A stretch of DNA of 64,000 nt, from the NCBI RefSeq assembly GCF_001522545.3, contig NC_031783.1, positions 4,028,532 through 4,092,531 of the forward strand, written 5' to 3'. Position numbers and translations under genes: made by a program. Source of the DNA: Parus major (Eukaryota; Chordata; Aves; Passeriformes; Paridae). Below the pieces are notes generated by a model. It did no database searches, had not been told where the DNA came from, and saw only the letters and a list, made by a program, of their open reading frames with translations. Shown here one piece after another: positions 33,404 through 45,170 of this stretch (its first letter is position 1; each line of letters opens with the position of its first letter).

Positions 33404-36400
33404 GGTGCTGAGCCCTGGGGCTGGGTAAAGATCAGCAGCTCCTGATGGATGCTCCTCTTTGAGAAGTGTGGGTGGCACCACGTCCACCTCAGGCTGGCCA
33501 TGTCCTCGAGGAGCAGAGCAGTCAATAAATGTCTGAACCTGCAGCACAGGGAGGCTCCTTCCAGGCCTTCAGCGTTTGGCACTTGACTGATAAGTTTCCT
33601 TTGTTAAAATTGACATTAATCTGTCTAATTCTTTATAAGCTATTGATGGATTCATTAGCCCAGTGAAATTCTGCTGGTTTAGATCCTCAGTGAATGGAGC
33701 CCTTCATATAAAAGGCTGAATAGAGAAAACTTTCCAATAAATTACCCAAATTGAAAATACTCTCTTAAGCAAACAGAAATCTCTGTCTTCATTTCCAGCA
33801 TTTTAATAAGTTTCTGGTTGCCCTGTGTTTACTGATGTAACATCCCATGAACATAGCCTAAATCTTTCCAGTATCTTTTGTAAGTTTTTATTTGTTTATG
33901 TAAAATTTTACTGAAAGATATGAAATATTCTACTACTTAATAATTCCCATTTTCCCAAGGAAATTGCATTTTCTATCTGTCCTCAAACAAAATTTTCTTT
34001 ACATGAAACCACCATAACCTGTTAAAATATTTGCTTTTCACTTTTTAATTCTTTGCAGTGGAACCAGTTTTTATTTATTTACAATTTGTGCTAGTTGATC
34101 ATGTGCAATTGCTTTTTAGCATGTCTTCAAAAGTTAGAGGAAGGAAAATAGAAGTCAAGTGGCAGCCTGGAAATGTATGATGACAGTCAATGAATAATTT
34201 TGGATGTCAGTTGAGAAATAATTAGAAGTGTTCATAAAAATGCTGATCTTTAAAAGGAGGTGTTTCAAAGTGAGGTCCTGACAACAGTGTTCAAAGCTGC
34301 ATTAAAAGTTCTGTAAGGTTTGTGATGTTTTTGGGTGAAAATTGTGTGGTGGTTGTTCATGATGGCCCCTAAGAAATGCTGATGGTTCATAATGATCTTT
34401 GCTGAACAGTCTGGGGCACGGTGGAAGTCCCCTGAAGGGAGATATTTGGTGCAGTAGCTCAGCCTGCTGAATTTTCACTGGAACATGTTTGCATCAGACC
34501 AAAACCAGGTAGCAAATGTTTGCAGGCAATGGAGCCTTACTTAACTCTTGCATAATTGTGTTCATAATTTTTTTAACAAAGGAAAAAATAAAAATCTCCT
34601 TTTCATCACAGAAAGGCAACCTGTTAATAGTTTGAGTTGATGTTTTTTAGAATCTACAAAAAGAAAAACAAAAAACCAAACCCTAAATGAGAGAAATCAC
34701 TTGGGTAGGTAACCCAGAGGAGGACATGGTTATCTGGAGTGACTAAATAAAGTGAAATATTGTGTTTTTCCATGGAGTGCCTTTTGCATGGCTGGGTGAC
34801 ATTTGGGTGTGCAGTCTGATGCCAGGCAGGGTGTTCTCTCCAGGCAGAACGTGGTGCTCATCCCCAGCTCCCCTGCAATAAACGCTGGGCTGCAGACAGG
34901 AGATGGCCAAAAGAGAATGCCTGGGCAAACCTTAATCTTTAATAAGGTGCAGAGCTAGTCTATAACTGTCAGGGAATGACAGAAGAGCAGTGCTTTCAGC
35001 TTGCCTGCTCAGAATAGAAAATGGGGTCCTCTGACAGGCAAGAAAGGCTATTTTATTCTTTATTGGGTTTGGGGCTATTATTGCGGCTGTGTTATTTAGT
35101 TATTTGACATTTGTGAGTTGTTGGGGCAAAAGGAAGTTCAGTTATTAATGGGAAAACAGAATTTTGAATGGATCTTTTTATGCTGAACTCACATTGAAAC
35201 CTCTTATTCCAGCACCCAGAAATTAAGCCAAACCTGATGCTAAATCAGTGCTGCTTATAGTTAGGAAACATAAAGAATATATAGGAATATTACCATACAT
35301 AGCAATCTTACAATGCAGTCATCAAGATGCTTATACACAAGAATGTGACATTGAAATTGAGGAATATGAGAGACTTCATGAGATGTGTATTTTTGAAAAG
35401 ATTTAGGTTTGCTATTACAGTAATGAAATTAGGATTTCTAAAATTTTTTTGTCTGCAGGCTCCAATTTTGAGTTTACAAAGTTCATCATGACTTGCATGT
35501 TAGTAAGTTTAGATAAAATATTGTTCTAAAGAAATGAGAATGTAGATTGTTGGAGCATAGGGTGTCATGCAATGGTATGCTAGACATAATATACTACTAA
35601 ATTACAATTTCAGATTTCTAAAATTGTACACAACAAAGATATCTCCTCCTTTATTCATTTGCTTTGAATTCTTAGGTCGGTGAGCAAGATAATTGTGCAG
35701 CAATGCTAAGTTCTGTAGCTTTCAAATAGTGTTGCTTTAAATATTTTCATTTTGCCTCTCAAAGATATCATTTAGATAAAACATAGCTGACAGTGGTGGT
35801 GATTGGTGGTGATGTCACCTTTCATTTGAGGTTTGAACAGCACTTTTAAACCTCTAAAAAGACCTGATAATCTGTCAAGTTTGCTCATTGTGAACTAAGG
35901 GAAAATCACCACCTTGCTGTGGGCTGATCATTTGTATTTTGATTTTTTTAATCAAATATACATTCTTTCTGGTTTTCTAAAATTCTCTTTTATATAGTTA
36001 CAACAAGCATAATCATAAAGTAACATAGTGCATGGTGAGAAAAATACTGTCCAAAATAAACCTTGTCCAAAAACTGCCAACTTGAGAACATTTCTCCTAA
36101 AGCAGTCACACAGAATGCGTAGGGTTGTTTTTTAAAGCAGTTTCTAGCAGGAAAGTGTTTGCTGGTTTCCAGTCTTTGTCTCCATGCTCAGACTTGCAGA
36201 TTGTCAGCCTACACAACTTTCCAGGAAAACCCATCCAGAAAAGGACAGCATCTCACAAGTGACAGGGATCCAGAGCCTGTGCATCTGTGCTCTGGCTCTG
36301 CTGATGAGTGCTGGGTTAGAATTCACAATCCTCCTTGTTCTGCAGCAAGGCTCTATGAAATGAAACAAATTTTGTAATAATTCTACTGAAAAATAAACAA

Positions 36401-36643
36401 TAGGTACTGTTAAGAAGGGGTATTTCTGTCTCTGAGGCAGAAATCCAGAAGTAGAGTTGGTACTCAGTTGTGGTTTCCTGGGAAATACTCCCCGGTGAGG
36501 AAAAGGAGGAACATACATCATCATCCCTTCTGAATCATCTGCAGCTTTATCTTCACTTCTAGGCTGAAATCACAAATTATTAATAGGTCCAGGAACTGAA
36601 AGAAAAGATACTAAAAAAAAACCTTCCCAAACAAGTTTTGGGT

Positions 36644-36765
36644 TGTTTTTTTTTTTTCTTTTTTTCTTTTAGGAAACTTCCAGATAACTTTGCAAACTCC
36701 TTTTTTTTTTTTTGTGTATTTGCTACATCCACGTAGCTGTTTCTTTTTTTTTCCTTTTTCTTGGG
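36644..36765. repeat. T-rich low-complexity region
   Basis: Three T runs (36645-36672, 36701-36713 and 36741-36760) are separated by unique sequence. On the minus strand they produce the lysine-rich 66-codon chance frame 36611-36811. Confidence 0.8.
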
Positions 36766-38378
36766 ACTTGAAACTTTTCTGTGAGCGAAGTGTGGTCAGT
36801 TTATTGTCCAAAGAATGATTTTGGACATATTATGTACCCAGCTGTCAGTGGATTTTTCACTCAGATGGTGCTGCTCAGGGAGGGTCTCAGCAGTTTGAGG
36901 CAGGCTCTGTGGCACAATGAGGGCACAGAGCTCCTCCTGCAGCCCTGGCCATGGGCAGTGTGCCTGCACACACCTCAGCCCTTCTCCCCTCTCAGGGACA
37001 AAGTTCTGCTTTAGAAGGTTCTAGAATGGCCCTCAGATTTTCTCCTCAGTCACTGGCAGCCCTGGAGAAGCCTTCATAGCTCAGTAAAATAGCAGGCTAA
37101 TTCCCTTTTCTTTATTTGCCCCAGCTGAGTTCAGTCAATTTACACAAGGGAGTTATTTAAATCAGGATAAATACAATTCCAAGTTTTTTCTCAAGGCTGA
37201 TTAAAAACTAAATACAATGCTTGAGCCTTTTTTTCTTCGCCTTTTTTTTTTTTTTTAATGTGGAAATTATAATGATGTTATTTTTTTATTTCTTAGGGGA
37301 CAGAAATTCAGTATATTGGCCACTGAGTTCTTGACTGAATGCCCATTAATATTTCTTAACTGAGTCTTAGTTATTTTCCTTACTCTTGTTTAATTGCTGG
37401 AGTCAGTTTCTTTAAGGAAAACATTTTAAGCCTGTGTCATGTTAATAGTGTGTTAGAGGTGTGTGTTTGTGGTATAAACAAATGCTGAGTTTGGCAGAGC
37501 AGCCAGGTGTGGTTGCAGTTTGTCACTAGTACTCACAGACAATAAAAGTTTGGTAACAACTGCTTTAAGAATTTGGTCATTCTAGGAATTATCACTTCAT
37601 GTGAAAATGTGTTGCTTGTACCATGTTTTTGTAAGGAAAAGTAGTTTAAAATAACATGTGAAGGTGGGGATCCACTGCCCATGGCTAAAACTGTGCAATT
37701 ACCCCAGCAATTACTGACAGGGCTTTGAGATCTCTGTGTGCTCACTGCAAATCTTAACAAAAAAATACCCCAAAACAGCAAAACTCTGCTTAAAATCTTA
37801 GTGTATGAGCTGTCAGTTTTCTTTATGAAGAGGCACATATATAAAAGTTGCTTTTTCCCCTCCTTGATCTCCTCCTCATGTGTGGGAGCCTGATCCATCC
37901 TTGGGCACTGGAAAACTGGGCAGGGGAGAGTGGAGCTGAGTGATTGATGGCTGTTCAGAGGAAAGCAGGCTCTGTGCCTGGAGAAAAGCTTTTAAAGTAA
38001 TTGTATTACTTCCCCTTTTCCATGCAAGTGGCATTAGCAAGAGAATGGTTTGTTTTCTTCAGCCCATCCTTCCATCACTGGGTATCTCTTCTCAGCTTTA
38101 GTGTATCTTACCACAGTAAAATTTGGGAAGAGAAAGGAAAATACCATTTCAGTGTTCTGGTTATTTATTTAAGAGGTTTGGTGATACTGTGGCACATCTT
38201 ACATTACACAGAATTTCATTGTACAGTTCAAAGAAAATTGGATTCTTTGAATTATTCTCCTCTAGCAGTTATTAAAGGAGCTGAATCAGTTCCTTTCATA
38301 ATCTTAAAAGAAAGGGTATGAATACAGAATAAACTCCAGATAAGAGATGTGATTTTAGTGTAGCTCAACTGGTTTTTC

Positions 38379-38490
38379 CCATAAAACACATAGGCTAGAA
38401 AGGGCTCCTGTAATCTTTGTCTGACCTTAAACCTCTAATACCTCTATAGAGTCCATGTGTTTTGTTCCAGCAGCCTCCCTGGATTATAGA
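38379..38490 (-). mobile_element. Possible remnant of an old CR1 3' end
   Basis: 'cataggctagaaagggctcc', 'tgtaatctttgtctgacctt' and 'cctctaatac' resemble 'catagatttgaagggaccctgtaatcatctagtctgacctcctgtataac', the antisense 3' end of old reptile/bird CR1 copies. The match is short and worn. Confidence 0.4.
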
Positions 38491-40078
38491 AAACCTTTTC
38501 TTTTCCATCAGAGTGCTGGAAATGCTGTAATAAACATATGCTTAGTACATGTTTCTTGTGCCTGTCTTGTGTGCAGATTCATGGACAAAAAAATACAGAC
38601 TTGAATGAAGCTTGGTGTGATCATATTATTATATTTTTTACAATAAAATAGATATAAATAAATGTAAGTGGGAAAACCCCACAAGAATGTATTTTTATTA
38701 TATGGGATTTCTGTTAGAGCTTGACTAAATTGAAGAAGTTAGAGTTTTGTTAGTGTTGCATCAGCATCTACTTCGATATGTGTTCATACAGTCAGACATC
38801 TTGTGGTCTGGTGTGTATCAATTTTGTTTTTTCAAGCCATAAAGTAGATTATTGTCACTGAGGGAGGTGCCATAACTGTGTGTAGCACTGGAATTTCCAT
38901 CACACTGTATCGAACACAGCCTGTGCAGAAACATCAGATGGTTATATCAATCTAGGTGGTGCTTTACCTGAGATTTACTGCCAGGATATATATATATGGA
39001 GACACATCCTTTCTTCATCCACCAGAGAGAAAAACAAAAGAAAAACTGAAACAAAATGTAATTTATTTAGGTACAGTTGAGAACCGGTCTTTGATGGCAT
39101 GAGCAGGCTGCCCCAGTTGAGTTTTGCCATTATTGTGTACTTTCTTGTTCTGAAATTGTATCGCATGGGGTAAGGCTGGATTTTGTTAATAAGTCAAAAG
39201 GCTGTTGGTAGTGCAGGAACCTTTTGGGGTTCCATGACTCGACCAGTTCCCCTAAGGTGATCCCATTCTCTTTGTGCCCCAGTCCCAAATTTTGGGTTGA
39301 TTTCCTTAGCGTCAAAAGTTGTTCTTTTTAACACAGAAAAAGTGTTTGTGTTGACAAGCTTCCTAATATAGCCTGTGTAGGTGATCTGTTTTAAGAAACA
39401 GGATGTATTATTCCTGGGATAAAGAAACCCACTTGTTCCCCAACACGTGGGTGCAGGTGCAGGTAGAGCTGCTAAGCTGGTAAGAATTCTTACCCCCAAA
39501 ATTTAATTCTTTTTCTTTGCATTAAAAAAAGTGTTGAAAGGGATTTAGTAACTGTCAGCTGAATGCTTCAAACAGCTGAGCATTTAGTTTTTGCAAAGAT
39601 TCACTGCATTGTGTCTTTCTCACTTTGTTTTTTCTTTCATAACTCTTGCCATGGGAGGAAATTTAGCTTTCCCTTCTGGCACAAGACAGAAATTCAGCTG
39701 CCTCTGGCATCATGATGTGTACAAAGCCAGTGAGGGCTTGAGGACAGAGATGTGAGGATCTCTCCTGGCTCTCGAGGGACCAGAGCAGCTCTGCCCCCAG
39801 GTGATGGTCAGTGCTGGGGGAAGGGAGCAGAGCAGCAGCTCTGGTGCTGTGTTTGCAGTCACTCCTGGCCAGGCTGATTGTCCACCAGGCAGAAATGGAG
39901 CCTCTCAACAGGGCCCTTTTCCTGGCTGCCTCTGTCATTACTTGGAGTGCTCTGAAACTCCATCCTTATCCCTGTGCAGCTCCATGAGGAAGAGCAGGCA
40001 GCTTCTTCTCTTCCCTTTTTCTCTCTGTCCCACAGATAGCAGGTAAAGCTTTGTTGGGTCAGTGTTCCTGGGGGGCAG

Positions 40079-40216
40079 CACCAGGGATTATCTCTGCTCC
40101 AGGGATGTTATCTCTGCAATTGTTACAATTGGAATTGTAATCTCTGGAGTATCACAAATATTGTGATTATCACAAATACCACAGTATTTGTGACACAAAT
40201 ATTGTATCACAGCCTC
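40079..40216. repeat. Cluster of short direct and inverted repeats
   Basis: An 18-bp imperfect direct repeat (ccagggattatctctgct / ccagggatgttatctctgca) is followed by a perfect 8-bp inverted repeat, ttacaatt-GG-aattgtaa (40123-40140). A perfect 10-bp hairpin follows, tcacaaatac-CACA-gtatttgtga (40170-40193), then further partial copies of 'cacaaatattgt'. It looks like local slippage/template-switch growth; no transposon family is recognised. Confidence 0.7.
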
Positions 40217-43200
40217 TCCAGTGGCTGCTTGGCAGGGGAATCCCATCATCCTGGGTACTTTCTAGAGATTTCAGCATTTTTACTGTCAATATCCAAAACC
40301 CACTGTATTTTTCCTTGGGAGGTGGGAGGACTGAGATGAGGTGAATATAGGGATAGGGAAATATGTGTAGAAAACCAGATATACCTCCTTAGTCTTCAAT
40401 ATGGTCTGCAGTTTCATACAAACCATATTGTAAAAAGTTGATTATAACAAGTTAGAAAAGAGGCAAAAAAGCTTTTTCTATAGTCACTGCTCAAGTTTAA
40501 AATCTCCTGGCTTCATAGCCAGTTCTCAGAATAGCTTACTACTTAGTTAATATATTTGACCTAATGACCAAATGTGGCAACTTTATGAATTATGTATCAG
40601 TCTCCTGGGTACCAAACTGTGTGCTTTGGTTTTATTAAATCATTCCTGATTTGATTATCTTCATTAGATCATGCAGCAAGTTAATTTCTTTTGAATTTAT
40701 TGTTCAGACTTCACAATTAAAAGATGCAAATCAAATTGTACAGTTCTCCTCCTGTCTTTATTATGATATCAGTGAGTTTTAGAATTCTGAATACTGTTCT
40801 AATGCAGATTTTTTGTAATCTAAGAATAGAAGATCAGTGTAATACATGGATTATCAATTTCTGGACCCTGCACAATCTGTTCAGCAGCAGCAGTGCATGA
40901 TGGACTTTTCTATATTTCAACTTGCCAATTAGTAATAGAGTGATGGTTTTCTCAGATGCATAAATCACCCTTTCTTAGCAGCAATATGACACCTCAAGTA
41001 AGAATATCAGGATCTTTTAAAAAAGCTGAAGTTAGACACTTCTGAAGCATGGGGTTTATTTTCAAAATCACCTGGGAGGTGATGTCTGAGGGTTGTGAAT
41101 ACAAGTAGGAAATACCAACAAATATGTGCAGAGTGAAGGCTTAGTGTGACTTTGATGTTCCCAATGCCCTGCAGAGCTCAATTGTCCATGGTATTGTTCA
41201 GTCCAAACAATCAGCCTAAATACTGCAGCTGAACCTAAGGTGCATTTCTTATCTGCTCATAATTATGATGAGCTTCTGGCTGCAGTGCTGTGTTTAAGTC
41301 TGTATGGCTGGAAGATATAAAAAAAGGGGGAGCAAATATCTTTTTTTCTTTTTTTTTTGTGGTTGACTTGCTGTATTTCAGTTCTGGAGCTCTTTTAAAC
41401 TTGTGTATGGAATCATCCAAACTCTCTAATCCAGGATTCTAAATAGCTCCTGCATATGCAACAATTCTGTTCCAAAAAAAAAGGCAAAAATTAAATGATA
41501 GATGGCCTGTGTTACTATACCAGTGCCTGAGGCTCTTCAGTATGCTACAGCAGAGGGTTTCCTTTTCCTGAGTGTTTATTTAAAGCAAAATTAATTTGGT
41601 CCATCCATAATTTCTTTATTTTATTAACTTTAAAATATATCAATTGCTTTGCAAGCCATTCATTTCTCTGCATTCTTCATGCTCTCATCTGGGTGTTACC
41701 ACAGGGGGTTTCTTTTGCTGGGTTTTTTGTTTGGTTTGGGTTTTTTTGTGAGCATGTGTTCAGTTGTTAGAGGGTTCCTTTCTTAGGCCTTTAGATTGTA
41801 GTTTAAATACCTTCACGTTGTTAGAGGAGAACATTTAGATTTCTTGGGAGAGATGGGTACATCATTTTCTTTGTATTCCCTGTTAAATATGTTCCACACA
41901 CTTGTCTACAGAAATGTACATTTACCCTTAAGTAATTTTCTGGTGGTGAAATGATGCTTAGTCTATAAAATACCTGGTGTTTCTTTACTCTGTTTTTACA
42001 GAGATAAAATTTGATTCTGACCTTTCAATAGACATGTTTATGACTCAATAGTAAATATTACTGAGGAAAGGAATTCCTCCTGGTCATTCTGAGTCAGTTT
42101 GATAAAAACCTTGATTTAGGACAAGAGTACAGGATTTTCTGGGTAATAAAGTAGTTGCTGAGTAGAGAGACAAAATTTGTCACAAACCCTTAAATTAGGC
42201 AGGGATAAATGATGATGGGACTTGTGCAGTTTGAGAGTTGTCATTTCATTTAAATCTGTGGAGTTGCATCAGTGTAAGTGAAATCTATTCAAGATTCCCT
42301 TCTTGAGCACTGAAGTTTTTCCTGTTTTCTTCTGATTTATCATAGATGTACTCTTGGATTAAGATGATAAGTTTTATGCTCCATGTATTATTTTCTACTG
42401 CACAGGCTAAAATATTACAATTCCTTCTTCAAAGAAAACAATATATTTGAATGAGAACTAATTACCTCTTTTTTTATTCCAAGTGACAAAAGCTAATATA
42501 TCACACTTAGCCACTATAAGAACTCCATTTCAGTAAACTAATTAAACTAATCCTATCTCCACTCATTATTCTCAGTTCTGCTAAATATTTTAACAGCATA
42601 GATTTATTTCATTACATAAATTATATCATACTTAAAGAAAACAGTTTGCATAATGGCGTATTTGCATTCCCAGGAGTTTATTTTGGGTTTTTGAATTCAA
42701 ACTTCACATTTCAGTTGAAATAATATTATTTGCCTTATTTACGATGGTAATTCTTCTTAATTATTACTAATTATCTAGAATGATGTATAGCTTTAATTAA
42801 ATGTAAGTGCTTGGCATTCTTGTTAACTTAGATTAAACAGTGACAGTTCTGCATATAGACAATATCATGTCAGAAAGTTGTGATGTTTCCTACAGTTCAA
42901 ACCCTGTAATTTCATAACTTTGTCCTTTCAATGAACCAATCACAGGGGAAAAAAAAAAGAACATGTTGCTTTTAGATTGTTAGTGATTTTGATTGTACTA
43001 AATAAAAAGGTCATGTGCTTACTGGACAGGTCTTAATCTATATAATGACAATAAAAATATCTGCTCCATTTTTTTCAGCTTAAACTATGTAACCAGGGTA
43101 TTGTTGAATGCTAAGAATTTAACCAGTGGTGTTGCTGGGAAGCTGTACAGGAAGGGTGCATAAGTACCACTTCAGACTAAATTGCTTTCTACTTAAAGAC

Positions 43201-44826
43201 ATGTAATGCAATTAAAACAAGAACCTGCAAGCCTCCCAAATCTCTGAAGTTTAGTTTAGGTCTTGCACTTAATGTACCTGTTGCTGAGCTTTCCAAAATG
43301 CTAAAGAAAATGCAGATAATCAGAATGAATTAATAGGATGTAACTCATGTGAGCTGTGTAGAAGATTGATCATTTCAGTGATTTTTTATAAAGCACTTAC
43401 ATCACAGAGGTAATGGTGTTCCAATCTTAATTCCAGGTTTTATACTGTTATCTGAACTTTGATTTCTGTTACTGGCTTCTCATAGCGCTGACATGAGGTG
43501 AATCATGAGGGTTTTAGGAAATTCACACAGAAAGGGAGCTAATTTGGGGTGGTTGTAGCTGGGCATATTCTGCACAGCTTGTTAAGGAATGAGAGGCAGA
43601 CAGACAATTTGTAAATTGTTTTATATCCCGAGTGCTGTGGGTTAGGGTCCCTCAGCTCAACACATCAGAGGGCTCTCCTGCTCTCGTGCTTGCCAAGTCC
43701 AGTCTGCCAGCTGGAACTGGCAGAACTGGAATTCATCTACCAGGTACCAAGCAAGCATCAATAGAGCTTCACTGCATTTCACTGTATTTTCACACTTCAC
43801 CCTGCTTTGCAGCTTTAGCTGCTCCTAGAATGCAGCAGTGTGAGTTGCTTTCATATCTTGCTCATCAATAATCAAAACCTTTCATTCACTGATCAAGTTT
43901 ATATTTACACACTGCTGTTTTGGTCAAGTATTCAAGGTTTCAAGTGTTTTCCCCCCTAATTCATTACCAAAGACCATGATAATTTTGTTTCCATCATCTA
44001 TTCTCCTTCTGACATAGACAAGAAAAGTAAATCGGTGTGTGGACAATTAAATTTGAGTTTTCATTTATTCATCTAATCTGCAAAGATATTACCAACAAAC
44101 AAGCTTTAGATGTGGTTAACAGAGATTAGCATAACGATGTAATCTGGTCATATTTATATGTAAAATGTGAAATATGTTGCAAACATATTTTTGAATGCCA
44201 AAAACTATTAGAAAGAAAAAGGGAATTTAAGCCCATGATATAATCAATTTTATCCTTCTTTGATTAATTTTTTTCCTTAACAGTTTGGAGAATATCAAGT
44301 AAACTATCGAAGAAAGATAACTGCTTCAAATAACATTTTCTTAAATTGATTCCAAGTGCTGTACAAACCATTCAGTATTAGAAACTGGGATAAAAGACTA
44401 ACTACACTTTTGAAGAATATCTAGATTCTAGTAGCTAATCAAAGATTATAAATACTATTTGTAACATTTTTCTTAGAGTAATAATTGTGATGAAGCTGTT
44501 GAGCAAGGGAAAAGCTGTAGTTTACAGAGCGTTCACCTTGCAGAAGCCTCTTTAATTTGAGCTCCATCAGTAGTGGTTGAATGCTGGCAGTGCTGATGCA
44601 CACTGACCTCTGTGCAGTAACCCTGCTCTCCATGCAAGGATCCTGGGGACTGGCCTGGAGGAGCTGTCAGGGCATGCAGGACACTGCAGAGATGGAATGC
44701 TCAAAGCAGGGATCTCTCTGTGGCATTCTGGTCTGGTCAGATGTAGGAGCTTGCTGACATGTGTGAAAAACCTGGGATCCTACTCGAGTCTTGGCAAGGG
44801 CACGGGTCACAGCACAGGGGAATGGC
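40217..44826 (+). other. Intronic stretch, very AT-rich, no recognisable gene
   Basis: Low GC with many TAATTA/ATTTGCAT-type words (for example around 42.48-42.83 kb), a composition often seen in conserved enhancers but also expected from AT-richness. No exon was recognised. Confidence 0.45.
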
Positions 44827-45026
44827 TTGAAAACGTCAGAGGGCCAGGTTAGATTTTAGGAAGAAATCTTGCAGGGGCTGCCTCATCCCTGGAAGTGTCC
44901 AAAGCCAGGCTGGACAGGGCTTGGAACAACCTGGGACAGTGGAAGTTCTTCCTGCCCATGGCAGGGGTGGAATGGGATGAGCTTTAAGGTCCCTCCCAAT
45001 GCAAACCAACCTCAGGGGATTCTCTG
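44827..45026 (+). mobile_element. CR1 LINE 3' end with internal deletion
   Basis: CR1 words 'gagggccaggttagatttta' and 'aggaagaaatctt' jump directly to 'gctgcctcatccctgg', skipping the usual 'aggccctggcacaggttgcc' block kept in the 28.7-kb copy. It then continues 'acagggcttggaacaacctg', 'ctgcccatggcaggggtgg' and 'ctttaaggtccctcccaat', and ends 'attctctgaag'. The element is 5'-truncated and about 40 bp are missing inside. Confidence 0.92.
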
Positions 45027-45030
45027 AAGC

Positions 45031-45170
45031 TGTATGTGTTTGGGAAGTGCCTGTGATTTGTCCCCTGTATGTGTTTGGGAAGTGCCTGTGATTTGTCCCC
45101 TGTATGTGTTTGGGAAGTGCCTGTGATTTGTCCCCTGTATGTGTTTGGGAAATGCCTGTGATTTGTCCCC
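45031..45170. repeat. 35-bp minisatellite, 4 copies
   Basis: Units starting tgtatgtgtttgggaagtgc begin at 45031, 45066, 45101 and 45136, exactly 35 bp apart, each ending 'ctgtgatttgtcccc'. The copies are nearly identical; the fourth has gggaaatgcc in place of gggaagtgcc. The array starts within a few bases of the 3' end of the CR1. Confidence 0.95.

Larger units (their letters stand above)
33404..40074 (+). other. Intronic stretch, no recognisable gene
   Basis: Unique AT-rich DNA with a T-rich tract at 36644-36765, a possible old CR1 piece near 38.4 kb and a GC-richer patch at 39.66-40.08 kb. The frames seen are short and featureless. Confidence 0.5.

Noticed and set aside
32879..33582. Frames of 166-229 codons around 33 kb
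   Set aside because: Almost entirely made of N from the second gap; no real coding evidence.
34770..34905. LTR-like words (cccctgcaataaacgctggg with a polyadenylation signal)
   Set aside because: Resembles the end of an avian LTR, but no TG...CA boundaries, target duplication or second LTR could be found.
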